The notes below the pieces were generated by a model. It had not been told where the DNA came from. It was given only the letters and a program-made list of their open reading frames with translations, and made no database searches. Shown here in pieces: positions 26,799-35,307 of a stretch of DNA of 64,000 nt. Every line of letters starts with the position of its first letter. Position 1 is the first letter of the stretch. The stretch is from positions 49,812 to 113,811 of the forward strand of contig NZ_LSHX01000050.1 of assembly GCF_001555965.1 (NCBI RefSeq), given 5' to 3'. The position numbers and the translations under genes are program-made. The stretch is from Sphingomonas sp. CCH21-G11. GTDB lineage: Bacteria; Pseudomonadota; Alphaproteobacteria; Sphingomonadales; Sphingomonadaceae.

Positions 26799-26829
26799 AA
26801 CTTCCTGCTGCTAAGCCGCTTCATGTAGT

Positions 26830-27519
26830 TCACTTTTTCGATCGCAATTTCGAAAGGTGCGCGTTCATTGCCGCTTGAACGACCGCTTTCAGTCTTGCGT
26901 CGGACTTGGCGATCAAAGCAGTGGCCCAGTCAGCTGACATTCTCTGCAGTGGCGGCCCAAGCACCGCGATCTTTTTGAACGCGCTGGTGCCTGCAAATTG
27001 AAGGAGCGCGGGTTGATCCTCAGGCCCCATCGCCGCGACGGCGCTCTGCTGCCCCGAGGTCGAAATCGCATCGAAGCTGCTGCCACGCGCCCCGGCGACC
27101 CCAGCGCGGATAAGCTTCTGGCCAGTCGGCGAGCCATAAAATCTGTTGGCGTCCCGCGCCTCTTGTGGGGTCAGGTTCTTCCTCAACTCGGCAAGGATGA
27201 TCCCGCGAATTTCGGGGTATCCTTCGCGCAATATGGCGAGCGTTTCGTTCTTGCCCGCAGTCCCTACGACTTTCGTGATCCCAGGGAACCGTGCTTCGAG
27301 CGCTTCACCGCCATTAGCAGCCAAGCCCTTGTTGAAAGATGCCTCGAAATTGGCAGCCCCTGATGACAGGATGTCGGCCTCAGCGGCGATATAGCCGACG
27401 AGCTCACTATAGACGGCTTGATCCTCGCTCAATGAGCTTGCCGGCGCTGTCGAACTTTGAACGGGCGTCGAGGTGCTTTGGATCAAAGCAACCGTGATTA
27501 GCGTCGTTGGCCAAATCAT
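26830..27519 (-). CDS. DUF2059-like exported protein
   Basis: A 229-residue protein with a weak N-terminal signal (MIWPTTLITVALIQSTST) and a helical body. LTPQEARDANRFYGSPTGQK near residues 115-134 matches the core of DUF2059, a domain of unknown function usually found in periplasmic proteins. ATG 27519 overlaps the gltD stop as ATGA, and gltB follows 31 nt after its own stop, so it should be co-transcribed with both. Its codon use is less GC-biased than its neighbours, suggesting later acquisition. A role in glutamate synthesis is not supported. Confidence 0.65.
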   Translation of the reverse strand: MIWPTTLITVALIQSTSTPVQSSTAPASSLSEDQAVYSELVGYIAAEADILSSGAANFEASFNKGLAANGGEALEARFPGITKVVGTAGKNETLAILREGYPEIRGIILAELRKNLTPQEARDANRFYGSPTGQKLIRAGVAGARGSSFDAISTSGQQSAVAAMGPEDQPALLQFAGTSAFKKIAVLGPPLQRMSADWATALIAKSDARLKAVVQAAMNAHLSKLRSKK

Positions 27520-28967
27520 GCCGCCACCTGCTCGGCTTCCGCCGTCCGTGCCTTCACCTTCAGAAAAGCGTGCATTTTGTCGCTGACGTCCCGCCCATCG
27601 CGGATCGCCCAGACGACCAGGCTGGCGCCGCGCACGATGTCGCCGGCGGCGAACACGCCGTCCAGGCTGGTCATCATCGTGCGCTGGTCGACGCGCACCG
27701 TGCCCCAGCGGGTGACGCCCAGCTCACCCGATCCGAACAGGCTCGGTAAATCCTCCGCATCATAGCCGAGCGCCTTGATGACCAGGTCGGCGTCCAGCGT
27801 GAACTGGCTGTCCGGCTCGGGCTCGGGTGCGCGGCGGCCGCTGGCGTCGGGTGCGCCCAGCCGCATCCGCGCGGCGCGCACGCCATTGACCTGGCCGCCG
27901 CCGGTGAAGCCTTCGGGCGCGGAGAGCCAGACGAACTCGACGCCTTCCTCTTCCGCATTGGCGACTTCGCGCTGGCTGCCGGGCATGTTGGCGCGGTCAC
28001 GGCGGTACAGGCACTTGACCGACTTCGCGCCCTGGCGGACCGCGGTGCGCACGCAATCCATCGCGGTGTCGCCGCCGCCGATCACCACGACATGCTTGCC
28101 CGCGGCATTCAGGCTGCCGTCGTCGAACGCCGGCACCGCGTCGCCGAACCCCTTGCGATTGGACGCGGTCAGATAGTCGAGCGCCTCGACCACGCCGCCG
28201 GCCCCCACGCCGGGTGCCTTGATCTCGCGCGGCTTGTAGACCCCGGTCGCGATCAGCACCGCGTCGTGCTGCTGCCGCAGCGCCTCCAGGCTCGCGTCGC
28301 GCCCGACCTCGAAATCGGCATGGAAGACGATGCCGCCGGCGGCCAGCCGCTCGACCCGGCGAGTGACCACGTGCTTTTCCAGCTTGAAACCGGGAATGCC
28401 ATAGGTCAGCAGCCCGCCGGCGCGATCATAGCGGTCATAGACATGGACGTCATAGCCCATGACGCGCAGATATTCCGCCGCGCTCAGTCCCGCTGGTCCC
28501 GCGCCGATGATGCCTACCGACTGCCCGCGCGGGCGACCGGGCACCAGCGGCTCGACCCAGCCCTGTTCCCAGGCGGTATCAGTGATGAACTTTTCCACCG
28601 ACCCGATCGTCACCGCGCCGTGGCCGGTGAATTCGATCACGCAATTGCCTTCGCACAGCCGGTCCTGCGGACAGATGCGCCCGCAAATCTCGGGCATGGT
28701 CGAGGTCGAATTGCTCAGCGCATAGGCCTCGCGCAGCCGACCCTCCGCGGTCAGGCGCAACCAGTCGGGGATATGGTTCTGCAGCGGGCAGTGGACCGAG
28801 CAATAGGGCACGCCGCATTGCGAACAGCGTCCCGCCTGCTCCTCCGCGCTGGGCGGCGCGTAGCGTTCGGCAATCTCGCGGAAATCGCTCGCGCGGTGCC
28901 CTGCGTCGCGCTTGGGCGGATAGGCCTGTGCCCGATCGACGAACTGGAGGAGCTTTTCACTGGCCAT
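27516..28967 (-). CDS. gltD: Glutamate synthase small subunit
   Basis: A 483-residue flavoprotein that delivers NADPH electrons to gltB. N-terminal Cys motifs for Fe-S clusters are CSQCGVPYCSVHCP and ICGRICPQDRLCEGNC; the FAD loop is GIIGAGPAGLSAAEYL and the NADPH loop is VVIGGGDTAMDCVR. ATG 28967 gives MASEKLLQFVD, the conserved start; an ATG nine codons upstream (28994) is possible. The gene is upstream of DUF2059 and gltB, the reverse of the common gltB-gltD order. Confidence 0.97.
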   Translation of the reverse strand: MASEKLLQFVDRAQAYPPKRDAGHRASDFREIAERYAPPSAEEQAGRCSQCGVPYCSVHCPLQNHIPDWLRLTAEGRLREAYALSNSTSTMPEICGRICPQDRLCEGNCVIEFTGHGAVTIGSVEKFITDTAWEQGWVEPLVPGRPRGQSVGIIGAGPAGLSAAEYLRVMGYDVHVYDRYDRAGGLLTYGIPGFKLEKHVVTRRVERLAAGGIVFHADFEVGRDASLEALRQQHDAVLIATGVYKPREIKAPGVGAGGVVEALDYLTASNRKGFGDAVPAFDDGSLNAAGKHVVVIGGGDTAMDCVRTAVRQGAKSVKCLYRRDRANMPGSQREVANAEEEGVEFVWLSAPEGFTGGGQVNGVRAARMRLGAPDASGRRAPEPEPDSQFTLDADLVIKALGYDAEDLPSLFGSGELGVTRWGTVRVDQRTMMTSLDGVFAAGDIVRGASLVVWAIRDGRDVSDKMHAFLKVKARTAEAEQVAA

Positions 28968-29110
28968 GACTTGATCCCGGGTTTCGCGCGCCATTTAGCT
29001 TCACAATGCGCGGGAGTCACGCAAAAAACGACCAATATATCAGCTATACTTACCTATATCTTGCGGTATCTCCTTAATCTCGGGATCGTTGTCATTCCAT
29101 ATTCGACAAC

Positions 29111-29131
29111 AAAGGCCCGAAACGGACCTTT
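29111..29131 (-). terminator. Terminator-like hairpin after uppP
   Basis: Read on the minus strand, AAAGGTCCG and CGGGCCTTT form a 9-bp stem with a TTT loop, overlapping the uppP TAA stop and followed by TGTTGT. The weak U-tract makes it a modest candidate. The AT-rich stretch 29030-29100 beside it may carry the gltD promoter, but no clear -35/-10 pair was identified. Confidence 0.45.
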
Positions 29132-29930
29132 AACGTTGGAGCAGCCAGACCAATGCGGTTGCGCCCACCACGATGCGGTACCAGGCAAAGGGCGCGAACC
29201 CGTAACGCCCGACAATGGCGACGAATATTCTAACCACGATCAGGGCGGTCACGAACGCCGCGCCGAAGCCGATCGCAATCGCGCCCAGATCGTCGAGACT
29301 GAGCAGCGCGCGGTCTTTCCACAGCGCATAAGCGGTCGCCGCCGCCATCGTCGGTACCGCCAGAAAGAAGCTGAACTCGGCCGCGGTGCGCCGCTCGACC
29401 CCCATCAGCAGCGCGCCCATGATCGTCGCGCCCGAACGGCTGACGCCGGGCAGCATCGCCAGGCACTGCACGATGCCGATCGACAGCGCGGTGCCGAACG
29501 GCATTGCTTCGACGGCCTCGAACCGCACCCGTTTGACCATGCGCTCGATGGCCAGGATCAGCACCCCGCCGACGATCAGCGCGACGGCGACGATGACCGG
29601 CCTTTCCAGCGCCGCACGCACCGCGTCATAGACCAGCACGCCGATCACGAGCGCGGGGGCGAAACCGAGCAGGATGTTGCGCGTGAACATCACATCGGGT
29701 CGCCGCCATGCGATCAGGCCCGTGCCGACATCCCAGAATCGCCGCCAGTAAACGACGATCACCGCCAGGATCGCGCCGAGCTGGATCGCGATCTTGAACG
29801 TCGCCGAACCTTCGCCGGTAAATCCCAGCAATTCGCCCGCCAGGATCAGGTGCCCGGTCGACGATACCGGCAGAAATTCGGTCAGCCCCTCCAGAATGCC
29901 GAGCAGGATGACGGTCAGCAGGTCGTGCAT
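29130..29930 (-). CDS. uppP: Undecaprenyl-diphosphate phosphatase
   Basis: A 266-residue integral membrane enzyme of the BacA family that recycles undecaprenyl pyrophosphate for peptidoglycan and polysaccharide synthesis. The first catalytic motif is EGLTEFLPVSSTGHLIL at residues 14-30, and the second is GVSRSGATIMGALLMG near 165-180; about eight helices are visible. It is separated by 72 nt from the NDUFA9-like gene upstream on the same strand, so the two may share a transcript. Confidence 0.97.
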   Translation of the reverse strand: MHDLLTVILLGILEGLTEFLPVSSTGHLILAGELLGFTGEGSATFKIAIQLGAILAVIVVYWRRFWDVGTGLIAWRRPDVMFTRNILLGFAPALVIGVLVYDAVRAALERPVIVAVALIVGGVLILAIERMVKRVRFEAVEAMPFGTALSIGIVQCLAMLPGVSRSGATIMGALLMGVERRTAAEFSFFLAVPTMAAATAYALWKDRALLSLDDLGAIAIGFGAAFVTALIVVRIFVAIVGRYGFAPFAWYRIVVGATALVWLLQR

Positions 29931-30002
29931 TCAGTGGCTCCGGTCGGTGCGGCAACGACCCCCGCACCGATCGGCGGCGGGTCGAACGGGCAGGGGGCGG
30001 GG

Positions 30003-30938
30003 TCAGTTGCCGACGCGCGGGGCGAACCGGCCATGCTTGCGATACTGCACCAGATAGGCGGGCGCCACCGCCGACATCGGCGTGGGGTCGATGCCGAACG
30101 CCCGGATGCCCTCGGCCTGCGGCGAAACGACATTGTCGGCCTGCAGCATCCGCCACTGGTCCTTCGTGATCGGTGCGCCCGGCAGGAAGCCCAGCGACGC
30201 GATCGCCGCGCCGGCCGCGTCGGGCAGATCGACGATCACACGCCCGCGCCCCGTTTCGTCGTTGATCCATCGCACCAGCGCGCCCATCGTGATCACGTCG
30301 GGACCGCCCAGCTCGAACGTCTTGCCGCCATAGGCGCCGGGATCGGCCAGCGCCGCGACCGCAGCGGCGGCGACATCGCCGACATAGACCGGCTGAAAGC
30401 GCGTGTCCGGCTTCAGCACCGGCACGACCGGCGCGGTCGCGATCAGCCCCGCGAACCGGTTGATGAACTGGTCTTCACGTCCGAACACGATCGACGGGCG
30501 CAGGATCGTGGCGGCGGGGAAAGCCGCACGCACTGCGGCCTCGCCCTCGCCCTTCGACCGGCCATAGGCCGACGCCGATCGTGCATCCGCCCCGATCGCG
30601 GAGATATGGACCAGCGCGCCGCATCCGGCCGCCGCCGCAGCGCGCGCGACATTCTCCGCGCCCTGGCGCTGAACCGCGTCGAACCGGCCGTTCAGGATGC
30701 CGACCAGGTTGACGACGCCGTCCGCCCCGGCGAGCGCGCGCGCGACGCTGTCCGCACGGGTCAGGTCGGTCGCGACGAACTGGGTCTGGCCGACTGCGCC
30801 CTGCGTTTTCAGGAACAGCGCGGATCGCGGGTCGCGCTGGGCGACGCGCACGCGATGCCCGGCGCGCAACAGGTCCTGCGCGACATAGCGGCCCAGAAAT
30901 CCGCCGCCACCGAACAGCGTGATGAGTTGGTCGGTCAT
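30003..30938 (-). CDS. NDUFA9-like NAD(P)-binding protein
   Basis: A 311-residue short-chain dehydrogenase-like protein with an N-terminal Rossmann motif (LITLFGGGGFLGRYVAQDLL) and later NLVGILNGR, HISAIGADA and a YGRSKGEGE segment in place of the YxxxK pair. This set is typical of the complex I NDUFA9 subfamily, an accessory or assembly-linked protein of NADH dehydrogenase in alphaproteobacteria and mitochondria. ATG 30938 is chosen; upstream codons are not conserved. Catalysis is not expected. Confidence 0.85.
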   Translation of the reverse strand: MTDQLITLFGGGGFLGRYVAQDLLRAGHRVRVAQRDPRSALFLKTQGAVGQTQFVATDLTRADSVARALAGADGVVNLVGILNGRFDAVQRQGAENVARAAAAAGCGALVHISAIGADARSASAYGRSKGEGEAAVRAAFPAATILRPSIVFGREDQFINRFAGLIATAPVVPVLKPDTRFQPVYVGDVAAAAVAALADPGAYGGKTFELGGPDVITMGALVRWINDETGRGRVIVDLPDAAGAAIASLGFLPGAPITKDQWRMLQADNVVSPQAEGIRAFGIDPTPMSAVAPAYLVQYRKHGRFAPRVGN

Positions 30939-31145
30939 TCCTGTCCTCGGTCCCCGCAATGGGCTGATGGCTTTACCGCATCGCCCTTGCCGTCTGTCGC
31001 GCCAAACGGCAAGTCGCGACGCGCCGCAGGCGCTACGTAGGCGCGCCGCAAAGGCCGGGGGGCAGGGCAGGGCAGGCGCACGCCTCGCCCGAGCGACCCC
31101 GCAGGCCTGGCGGCGTTTTTCCATACCGACCCCCAATCAAGCCGG

Positions 31146-31174
31146 TTGACATCCGTATTCGCCCCCCCTAGGTC
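31146..31174 (+). promoter_or_regulatory. Promoter candidate for tRNA-Leu(CAG)
   Basis: TTGACA, a 17-nt spacer and TAGGTC end 16 nt before the tRNA. The -35 hexamer is consensus; the -10 is weak. Confidence 0.45.
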
Positions 31175-31190
31175 GCGCCTCCTACCCCGT

Positions 31191-31277
31191 GCCCAGATGG
31201 CGGAATTGGTAGACGCACCAGCTTCAGGTGCTGGCGCTCGCAAGGGCGTGGAGGTTCGAGTCCTCTTCTGGGCACCA
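31191..31277 (+). tRNA. tRNA-Leu (CAG)
   Basis: An 87-nt class II tRNA. Acceptor GCCCAGA pairs with TCTGGGC, the anticodon loop TTCAGGT gives CAG, there is a long variable arm, and CCA is encoded. It marks the left end of a small interval of unusual composition. Confidence 0.97.
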
Positions 31278-31337
31278 ATACTGGCTTTGGATACGTCCAG
31301 TAAGCGGCTGATTTCATAGCATCTTTAGACTGAGAAT

Positions 31338-31356
31338 CGCCAGACACCGTCTGGCG
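31338..31356 (+). terminator. Hairpin downstream of tRNA-Leu(CAG)
   Basis: CGCCAGAC and GTCTGGCG form a perfect 8-bp stem with a 3-nt loop, 60 nt after the tRNA. There is no T-run, so its role as a terminator is tentative. Confidence 0.35.
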
Positions 31357-31442
31357 AAATCCGGCTAAGGGCATGTGCAGCGGCAACAAATGTTGCTCTA
31401 CTGTTGCCCTCGGATTGACCCGGCCTTGCTGGGAAAACGACC

Positions 31443-32075
31443 ATGCTGAACTACATCCAGATCAACGCTGCTAAGCCGAGGGAAAAGGCTTGGCGACGCC
31501 TTTTTGACGCTTGGCTACGGATGGTTTCCCGATGTGGTGGGAGGCGCATGGAACGGGCAGGGCAAGCTCATGGCTCTGGCCGCGACCATCGCCATCGCTG
31601 GGCATCCGCACTTCGGGCTGCGCCGGATCGGCCTGACCCTCTCGCCCGCCGCGGGCAGTCTGAAGGCCGCGGCAATCGTTGCTGCGGCCTATTGCGGCTT
31701 CTTTGTCGTGATCGCCATGCTCTTCCCTGCCGACCCGCCCAGTACGGAAGATGTCGCATTCCAGACGACGATGCCCGGTCTGGACGAAGAACTATTCTAT
31801 CGGGGACTCCTGCTGTTCGCGCTCGACCAGGCGTTCCGGGGGCGCAAGCAGTTGCTGGGGGTCGATTGGGGCTGGGGGGCGGTGCTGTCATGCCTGCTGT
31901 TCGGCATGACGCATGCGTTCGGCTATTCCGATGGGGCCTTCGCATTCGATCCCCTACCATGGCGCTCACCGCCATTCCTTCCTTCATCGCGGTATGGCTG
32001 CGCCTGCGCACCGGCAGACTGCTGCTCCCCGTTGTGCTGCGCAATTTCGGCAACACGCTTTACTTCATCATCTGA
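31443..32075 (+). pseudogene. CPBP-family intramembrane protease, frameshifted
   Basis: Motifs of a CPBP/Abi metalloprotease are split over two frames. The start MLNYIQINA is in one frame (ATG 31443); the core LTLGYGWFPDVVGG to AFAFDPL, with the EExxxR motif (DEELFYRG) and FxxxH motif (FGMTH), is in another; and the end MALTAIPSFIAVW to LRNFGNTLYFII returns to the first. Shifts lie near 31480-31500 and 31955. Because the middle frame stays open, it runs on into the AraC gene and imitates a fusion. The gene is probably inactive, unless the shifts are sequencing errors. Confidence 0.65.
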
Positions 32076-32130
32076 AGTGAAGCGTCAGCCACGGCTTGAT
32101 CGGGCCTGGGTATCGTTGGAGAGTTTGGGC

Positions 32131-32922
32131 GTGACCACCAACTCATTTTCAGTCCGGGGAGGCGGCCGGCAGCGGGTGACCGCCGTCAAAGCGTGTTCTG
32201 CCCTGAGTTTTGCGCGCCATTCTCACGATGAATATGGCGTCGGCCTGATGCTGGCTGGCGCTCAACGGTCCTGGAGCGGCAGGGGGCATGTCGAGGCCTT
32301 TGCTGGCGACCTCATCACGGTGAACCCCGGTGAAGTGCATGACGGCATGGCGATCGGCGACAGCCGCAAATGGGCCATGCTCTATCTCGATACGGACAAG
32401 GTGAGCGCCATCGCGGCCGATATCCACGAAGGCAAGCGCAGCGAAACAGAGTTTACCCGTCCGGTGCTTCAGAACGTGGTGGCTGCCCATAGGTTTGCCG
32501 CCGCTTACGCAGCCCATGAGCGCGGCAATGAAGATGCCATGGATGAGCAGCTCATCCTGCTTCTGGCCGGAATGCTGGGCGATCCGAGAACATCCCGGGC
32601 AAGGGCGCCGCAGTCGATTGACCAGGTCAAGGAACGGATCGACGCTGATCCAGCCGCCGATCATCCGCTCGACGAGTTGGCGCAGATATCAGGGACCAGC
32701 AGGTTCAAAACGCTGCGTGGTTTTGCCGCTCTGACGGGCCTCACCCCGCACGCTTATATCATTCAGCGGCGGCTCGACCTCGCCAAAGCCTTGATCCGCA
32801 GCGGTGTTGGCCTCGCCCAAGCTGGCAGCGAAGCGGGCTTTGCCGACCAGAGCCATTTTCACCGCACATTCGTTCGGCGCTTTGGCATGACCCCCGGTGC
32901 CTATGCTGCTGCCATGCGTTGA
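32131..32922 (+). CDS. AraC-family transcriptional regulator
   Basis: A 263-residue regulator. The N-terminal cupin part has FARHSHDEYGVGLMLAG and TVNPGEVHDG; the C-terminal pair of helix-turn-helix units includes DELAQISGTSRFKTLRGF and GFADQSHFHRTFVRRFGMTP, the latter being the AraC signature. GTG 32131 is chosen because GGAGAG precedes it by about 7 nt; TTG codons just upstream are alternatives. It likely senses a small molecule and controls the neighbouring genes. It lies in the tRNA-bounded interval of unusual composition. Confidence 0.85.
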   Translation: MTTNSFSVRGGGRQRVTAVKACSALSFARHSHDEYGVGLMLAGAQRSWSGRGHVEAFAGDLITVNPGEVHDGMAIGDSRKWAMLYLDTDKVSAIAADIHEGKRSETEFTRPVLQNVVAAHRFAAAYAAHERGNEDAMDEQLILLLAGMLGDPRTSRARAPQSIDQVKERIDADPAADHPLDELAQISGTSRFKTLRGFAALTGLTPHAYIIQRRLDLAKALIRSGVGLAQAGSEAGFADQSHFHRTFVRRFGMTPGAYAAAMR

Positions 32923-32999
32923 GCGTCTGCAATTTCCTTCAAGATCGCGCTGCACCTCCCGAATAAATCGACTCCATTGCAACTGCGGGGAGCAGATCA

Positions 33000-33587
33000 T
33001 TGGAGCATCGTGCAGAAGCGATGGGATCGGGCGCCATCAGGCCATGTGCCGAGCATGAAAATCAGGCGATCATGGCCATCATCAACGAAGCGGCGATGGC
33101 GTATAAGGGCGTGATCCCGGCCGATCGCTGGCATGATCCGTATATGCCCCTGGATGCGTTAGAGGCCGAGATCGCTGCCGGTGTGCGCTTCACGGGCTAC
33201 GCCATCGATGGTCTGCTCGTCGGCGTGATGGGCATTCAGAGCGTTCGCAATGTCCGCCTGATCAGGCATGCCTATGTCCTGTCGAACCACCAGGGTCACG
33301 GCATCGGCTCGGCATTGATCAATCACCTGCGGGGCAACGGCAACTCTCCCATTCTGATCGGAACCTGGGCTGCTGCAGTCTGGGCCATAGGCTTCTATCG
33401 GAGGCATGGCTTCGCGCTCGTCCCCGAAACGGTGACAGCGCAACTCCTGAAGACATATTGGGATGTGCCGGAGCGGCAGATCGCGACATCCGTGGTGCTG
33501 GCAGCGCCTGCACTGACGGTTGACAGCGCTCAGCAGCTTATCGCTGCGGCTTGCAATGATCCGGAGCTTCCGAATGATCTGCGATAA
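33000..33587 (+). CDS. GNAT-family N-acetyltransferase
   Basis: A 195-residue protein. The acetyl-CoA loop is YVLSNHQGHGIGSALINHL near residues 93-111, followed by GFYRRHGFALV, the usual C-terminal GNAT strand-helix. The start is TTG 33000 with GGGGAG before it; ATG 33021 would remove seven residues. Domain order and length are normal. The substrate is unknown. It is 77 nt downstream of the AraC gene on the same strand and may be its target. Confidence 0.8.
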   Translation: MEHRAEAMGSGAIRPCAEHENQAIMAIINEAAMAYKGVIPADRWHDPYMPLDALEAEIAAGVRFTGYAIDGLLVGVMGIQSVRNVRLIRHAYVLSNHQGHGIGSALINHLRGNGNSPILIGTWAAAVWAIGFYRRHGFALVPETVTAQLLKTYWDVPERQIATSVVLAAPALTVDSAQQLIAAACNDPELPNDLR

Positions 33588-34071
33588 CGGAGAAGTGGGA
33601 CGTCACGTCCCGGAAACCCGTCGCCACGACGGCCTGCGTGGTCGCTTACGGGCACTGCGAGATGTTTACGACAGCGCCGGCGGACGCTTGCCGTGCCGTC
33701 TTCAGGCATGATTCCCTACGACAATGAGGGTCGCGCCACCTCCGACGGCCGCTCCACCTCCGTCGGCACCCTCGCCATCGACCGCTTCCTCCGCCCCGTC
33801 TGCTATCAGTCAGTCCCCGATGCGCTCTACCAGAGGCTCGGGTGATGAACTTTTAGTCAGGCGCTGTCAGACGAACGAGGCCGTTGCCCGGGGTGTGGCT
33901 GCAACGCTGCACGACGCGCTGGGCATCTGGAACCCCGACGCCATCGAGAAGCAACACGCCGCCTGGCTGCGCCCGACGAATCGTCGCCGTGCGAATTCGT
34001 TCAAGCACGTTACAACCGACAGCGTTCTTGCGCAGATTTTCCGTCCGGCTGCTGCCAAGCTCGCTAAAAAC
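33588..34071. other. 484-nt gene-poor debris
   Basis: No intact gene is recognisable. A 45-codon frame at about 33709-33846 ([20 protein letters not shown]...) ends at TGA, and a later stretch reads VAATLHDALGIWNPDAIEK before being lost near the tRNA-Arg gene. Both look like remnants of larger genes of unknown family. Confidence 0.5.
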
Positions 34072-34148
<77 letters not shown>

Positions 34149-34228
34149 CGGCGCGAGGGCGTGCCTAGCAAAGCGTTGCGGCGTGCGCCAGCCCCGAGTG
34201 AGGGCGGGTCGCGATGCGATCTGCGGGG

Positions 34229-34618
34229 CTATTTACTGGCTGGCGGCTTCGCCAGCTCGACCGGCTGGAATTCGCCGAGCGCGCAGCCCGCGCCGGCCTG
34301 AAGCCCCGGTCCCTGGTTGAGCAGCACGGTGATGATGTCGACCGAGCACAGCTGCGAAATCGTCGTCGAATAGGAAAAGCGCCGCTCGAATCCGAGCTGC
34401 GGGCACGACTGGGGCAGGGTGTTGCGATACACCTTGCGGTTCGTCGTCGTGAAATCGATCACCCGGTCGTTGCGGACGATGCTCTGGCGGATCTGGCGCA
34501 GCGGGATGCAGCTCACCGGCTTGCCGACCGGCGTCGCCTCGGGCACCTGGTTGCGGTCCTTGGCCATGCCCGGCACGGCAATGGTCATCAGCATGGCGGC
34601 GGCGATCGGGTGGCGCAT
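34229..34618 (-). CDS. DUF6491-like secreted protein
   Basis: A 129-residue protein. ATG 34618 gives a signal peptide ([19 protein letters not shown]). The mature part has [20 protein letters not shown], a [13 protein letters not shown] segment and [10 protein letters not shown], a pattern I associate with DUF6491: four Cys and a conserved DxI. The function is unknown. It starts 13 nt after the nth stop on the same strand, so it probably belongs to the dapB-nth transcript. Confidence 0.7.
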   Translation of the reverse strand: MRHPIAAAMLMTIAVPGMAKDRNQVPEATPVGKPVSCIPLRQIRQSIVRNDRVIDFTTTNRKVYRNTLPQSCPQLGFERRFSYSTTISQLCSVDIITVLLNQGPGLQAGAGCALGEFQPVELAKPPASK

Positions 34619-34631
34619 CGGTCCTGCTCCT

Positions 34632-35291
34632 TCATCGCCCGGCACGGTCGACGGCCGGTTCGGGCGTCTTGGCCTTGAACGCGCACAGCTCGACCACGCT
34701 GCATCGCCAGCATTCGGGCCTGCGCGCCTTGCAGATATATCGTCCGTGCAGGATTAACCAGTGATGAGCGTGCAGGCGGAACGGCGCCGGCGTCGCCTTG
34801 TCCAGCTTCAGCTCGACCGCGAGCGGCGTCTTGCCGCGCGCCAGGCCGGTGCGGTTGCACACGCGGAACAAATGGGTGTCGACGGCAAAGGTCTCGGCAC
34901 CGAACGCGACGTTCATCACGACATTGGCGGTCTTGCGGCCGACGCCGGGCAGCCGCTCCAGCGCGTCGCGGTCGGCGGGCACCTGGCTCGCATGATCGCG
35001 GATCAGCGCCTGGCTCAGCGCGATCACGTTCTTCGCCTTGGCATTGAACAGGCCGATCGTCCTGATATGCGTCTTCAGGCCATCCTCGCCCAGTTCGACC
35101 ATCTGCTCGGGCGTCGTCACTTCGGCGAACAGGCGGCTTGTGGCGCGGTTGACCCCGGCGTCGGTCGCCTGCGCCGACAGCACGACCGCGACGAGCAGCT
35201 GATAGACATTGCCATAGGCCAGCTCGGTTTCCGGATGCGGGTTCGCTGCCGCCAGCCGGGCGTAGAATTCGATGACGTCGGCTTTCTTCAA
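34632..35291 (-). CDS. nth: Endonuclease III
   Basis: A 219-residue DNA glycosylase/AP lyase for oxidised pyrimidines. The helix-hairpin-helix is LERLPGVGRKTANVV with the catalytic Lys (GRKT), the catalytic Asp lies in AVDTHLFRVCNR, and the 4Fe-4S ligands fit C-x6-C-x2-C-x5-C (CKARRPECWRCSVVELC). TTG 35291 is the start, 16 nt after dapB; an ATG upstream (35336) would run into dapB. Confidence 0.96.
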   Translation of the reverse strand: MKKADVIEFYARLAAANPHPETELAYGNVYQLLVAVVLSAQATDAGVNRATSRLFAEVTTPEQMVELGEDGLKTHIRTIGLFNAKAKNVIALSQALIRDHASQVPADRDALERLPGVGRKTANVVMNVAFGAETFAVDTHLFRVCNRTGLARGKTPLAVELKLDKATPAPFRLHAHHWLILHGRYICKARRPECWRCSVVELCAFKAKTPEPAVDRAGR

Positions 35292-35307
35292 GGGCCCGGC
35301 TCTTCCT

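Noticed and set aside
22254..26828. A ~1500-codon open frame opposite gltB
   Set aside because: It mirrors gltB exactly, has no domain motifs and a His/Arg/Ala-rich composition expected from the antisense of high-GC codons.
28092..31040. A ~980-codon plus-strand open frame across gltD, uppP and the NDUFA9-like gene
   Set aside because: It is the shadow of three well-supported minus-strand genes and intergenic sequence, with low-complexity composition.
31504..32922. A CPBP-AraC fusion protein
   Set aside because: The CPBP C-terminus is in another frame and a ribosome site precedes the AraC GTG; the apparent fusion is a frameshift artefact.
31278..34071. Integrative element with att sites at the tRNA genes
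   Set aside because: No second copy of either tRNA 3' end, no integrase and no direct repeat was found, so only a decayed island can be proposed.
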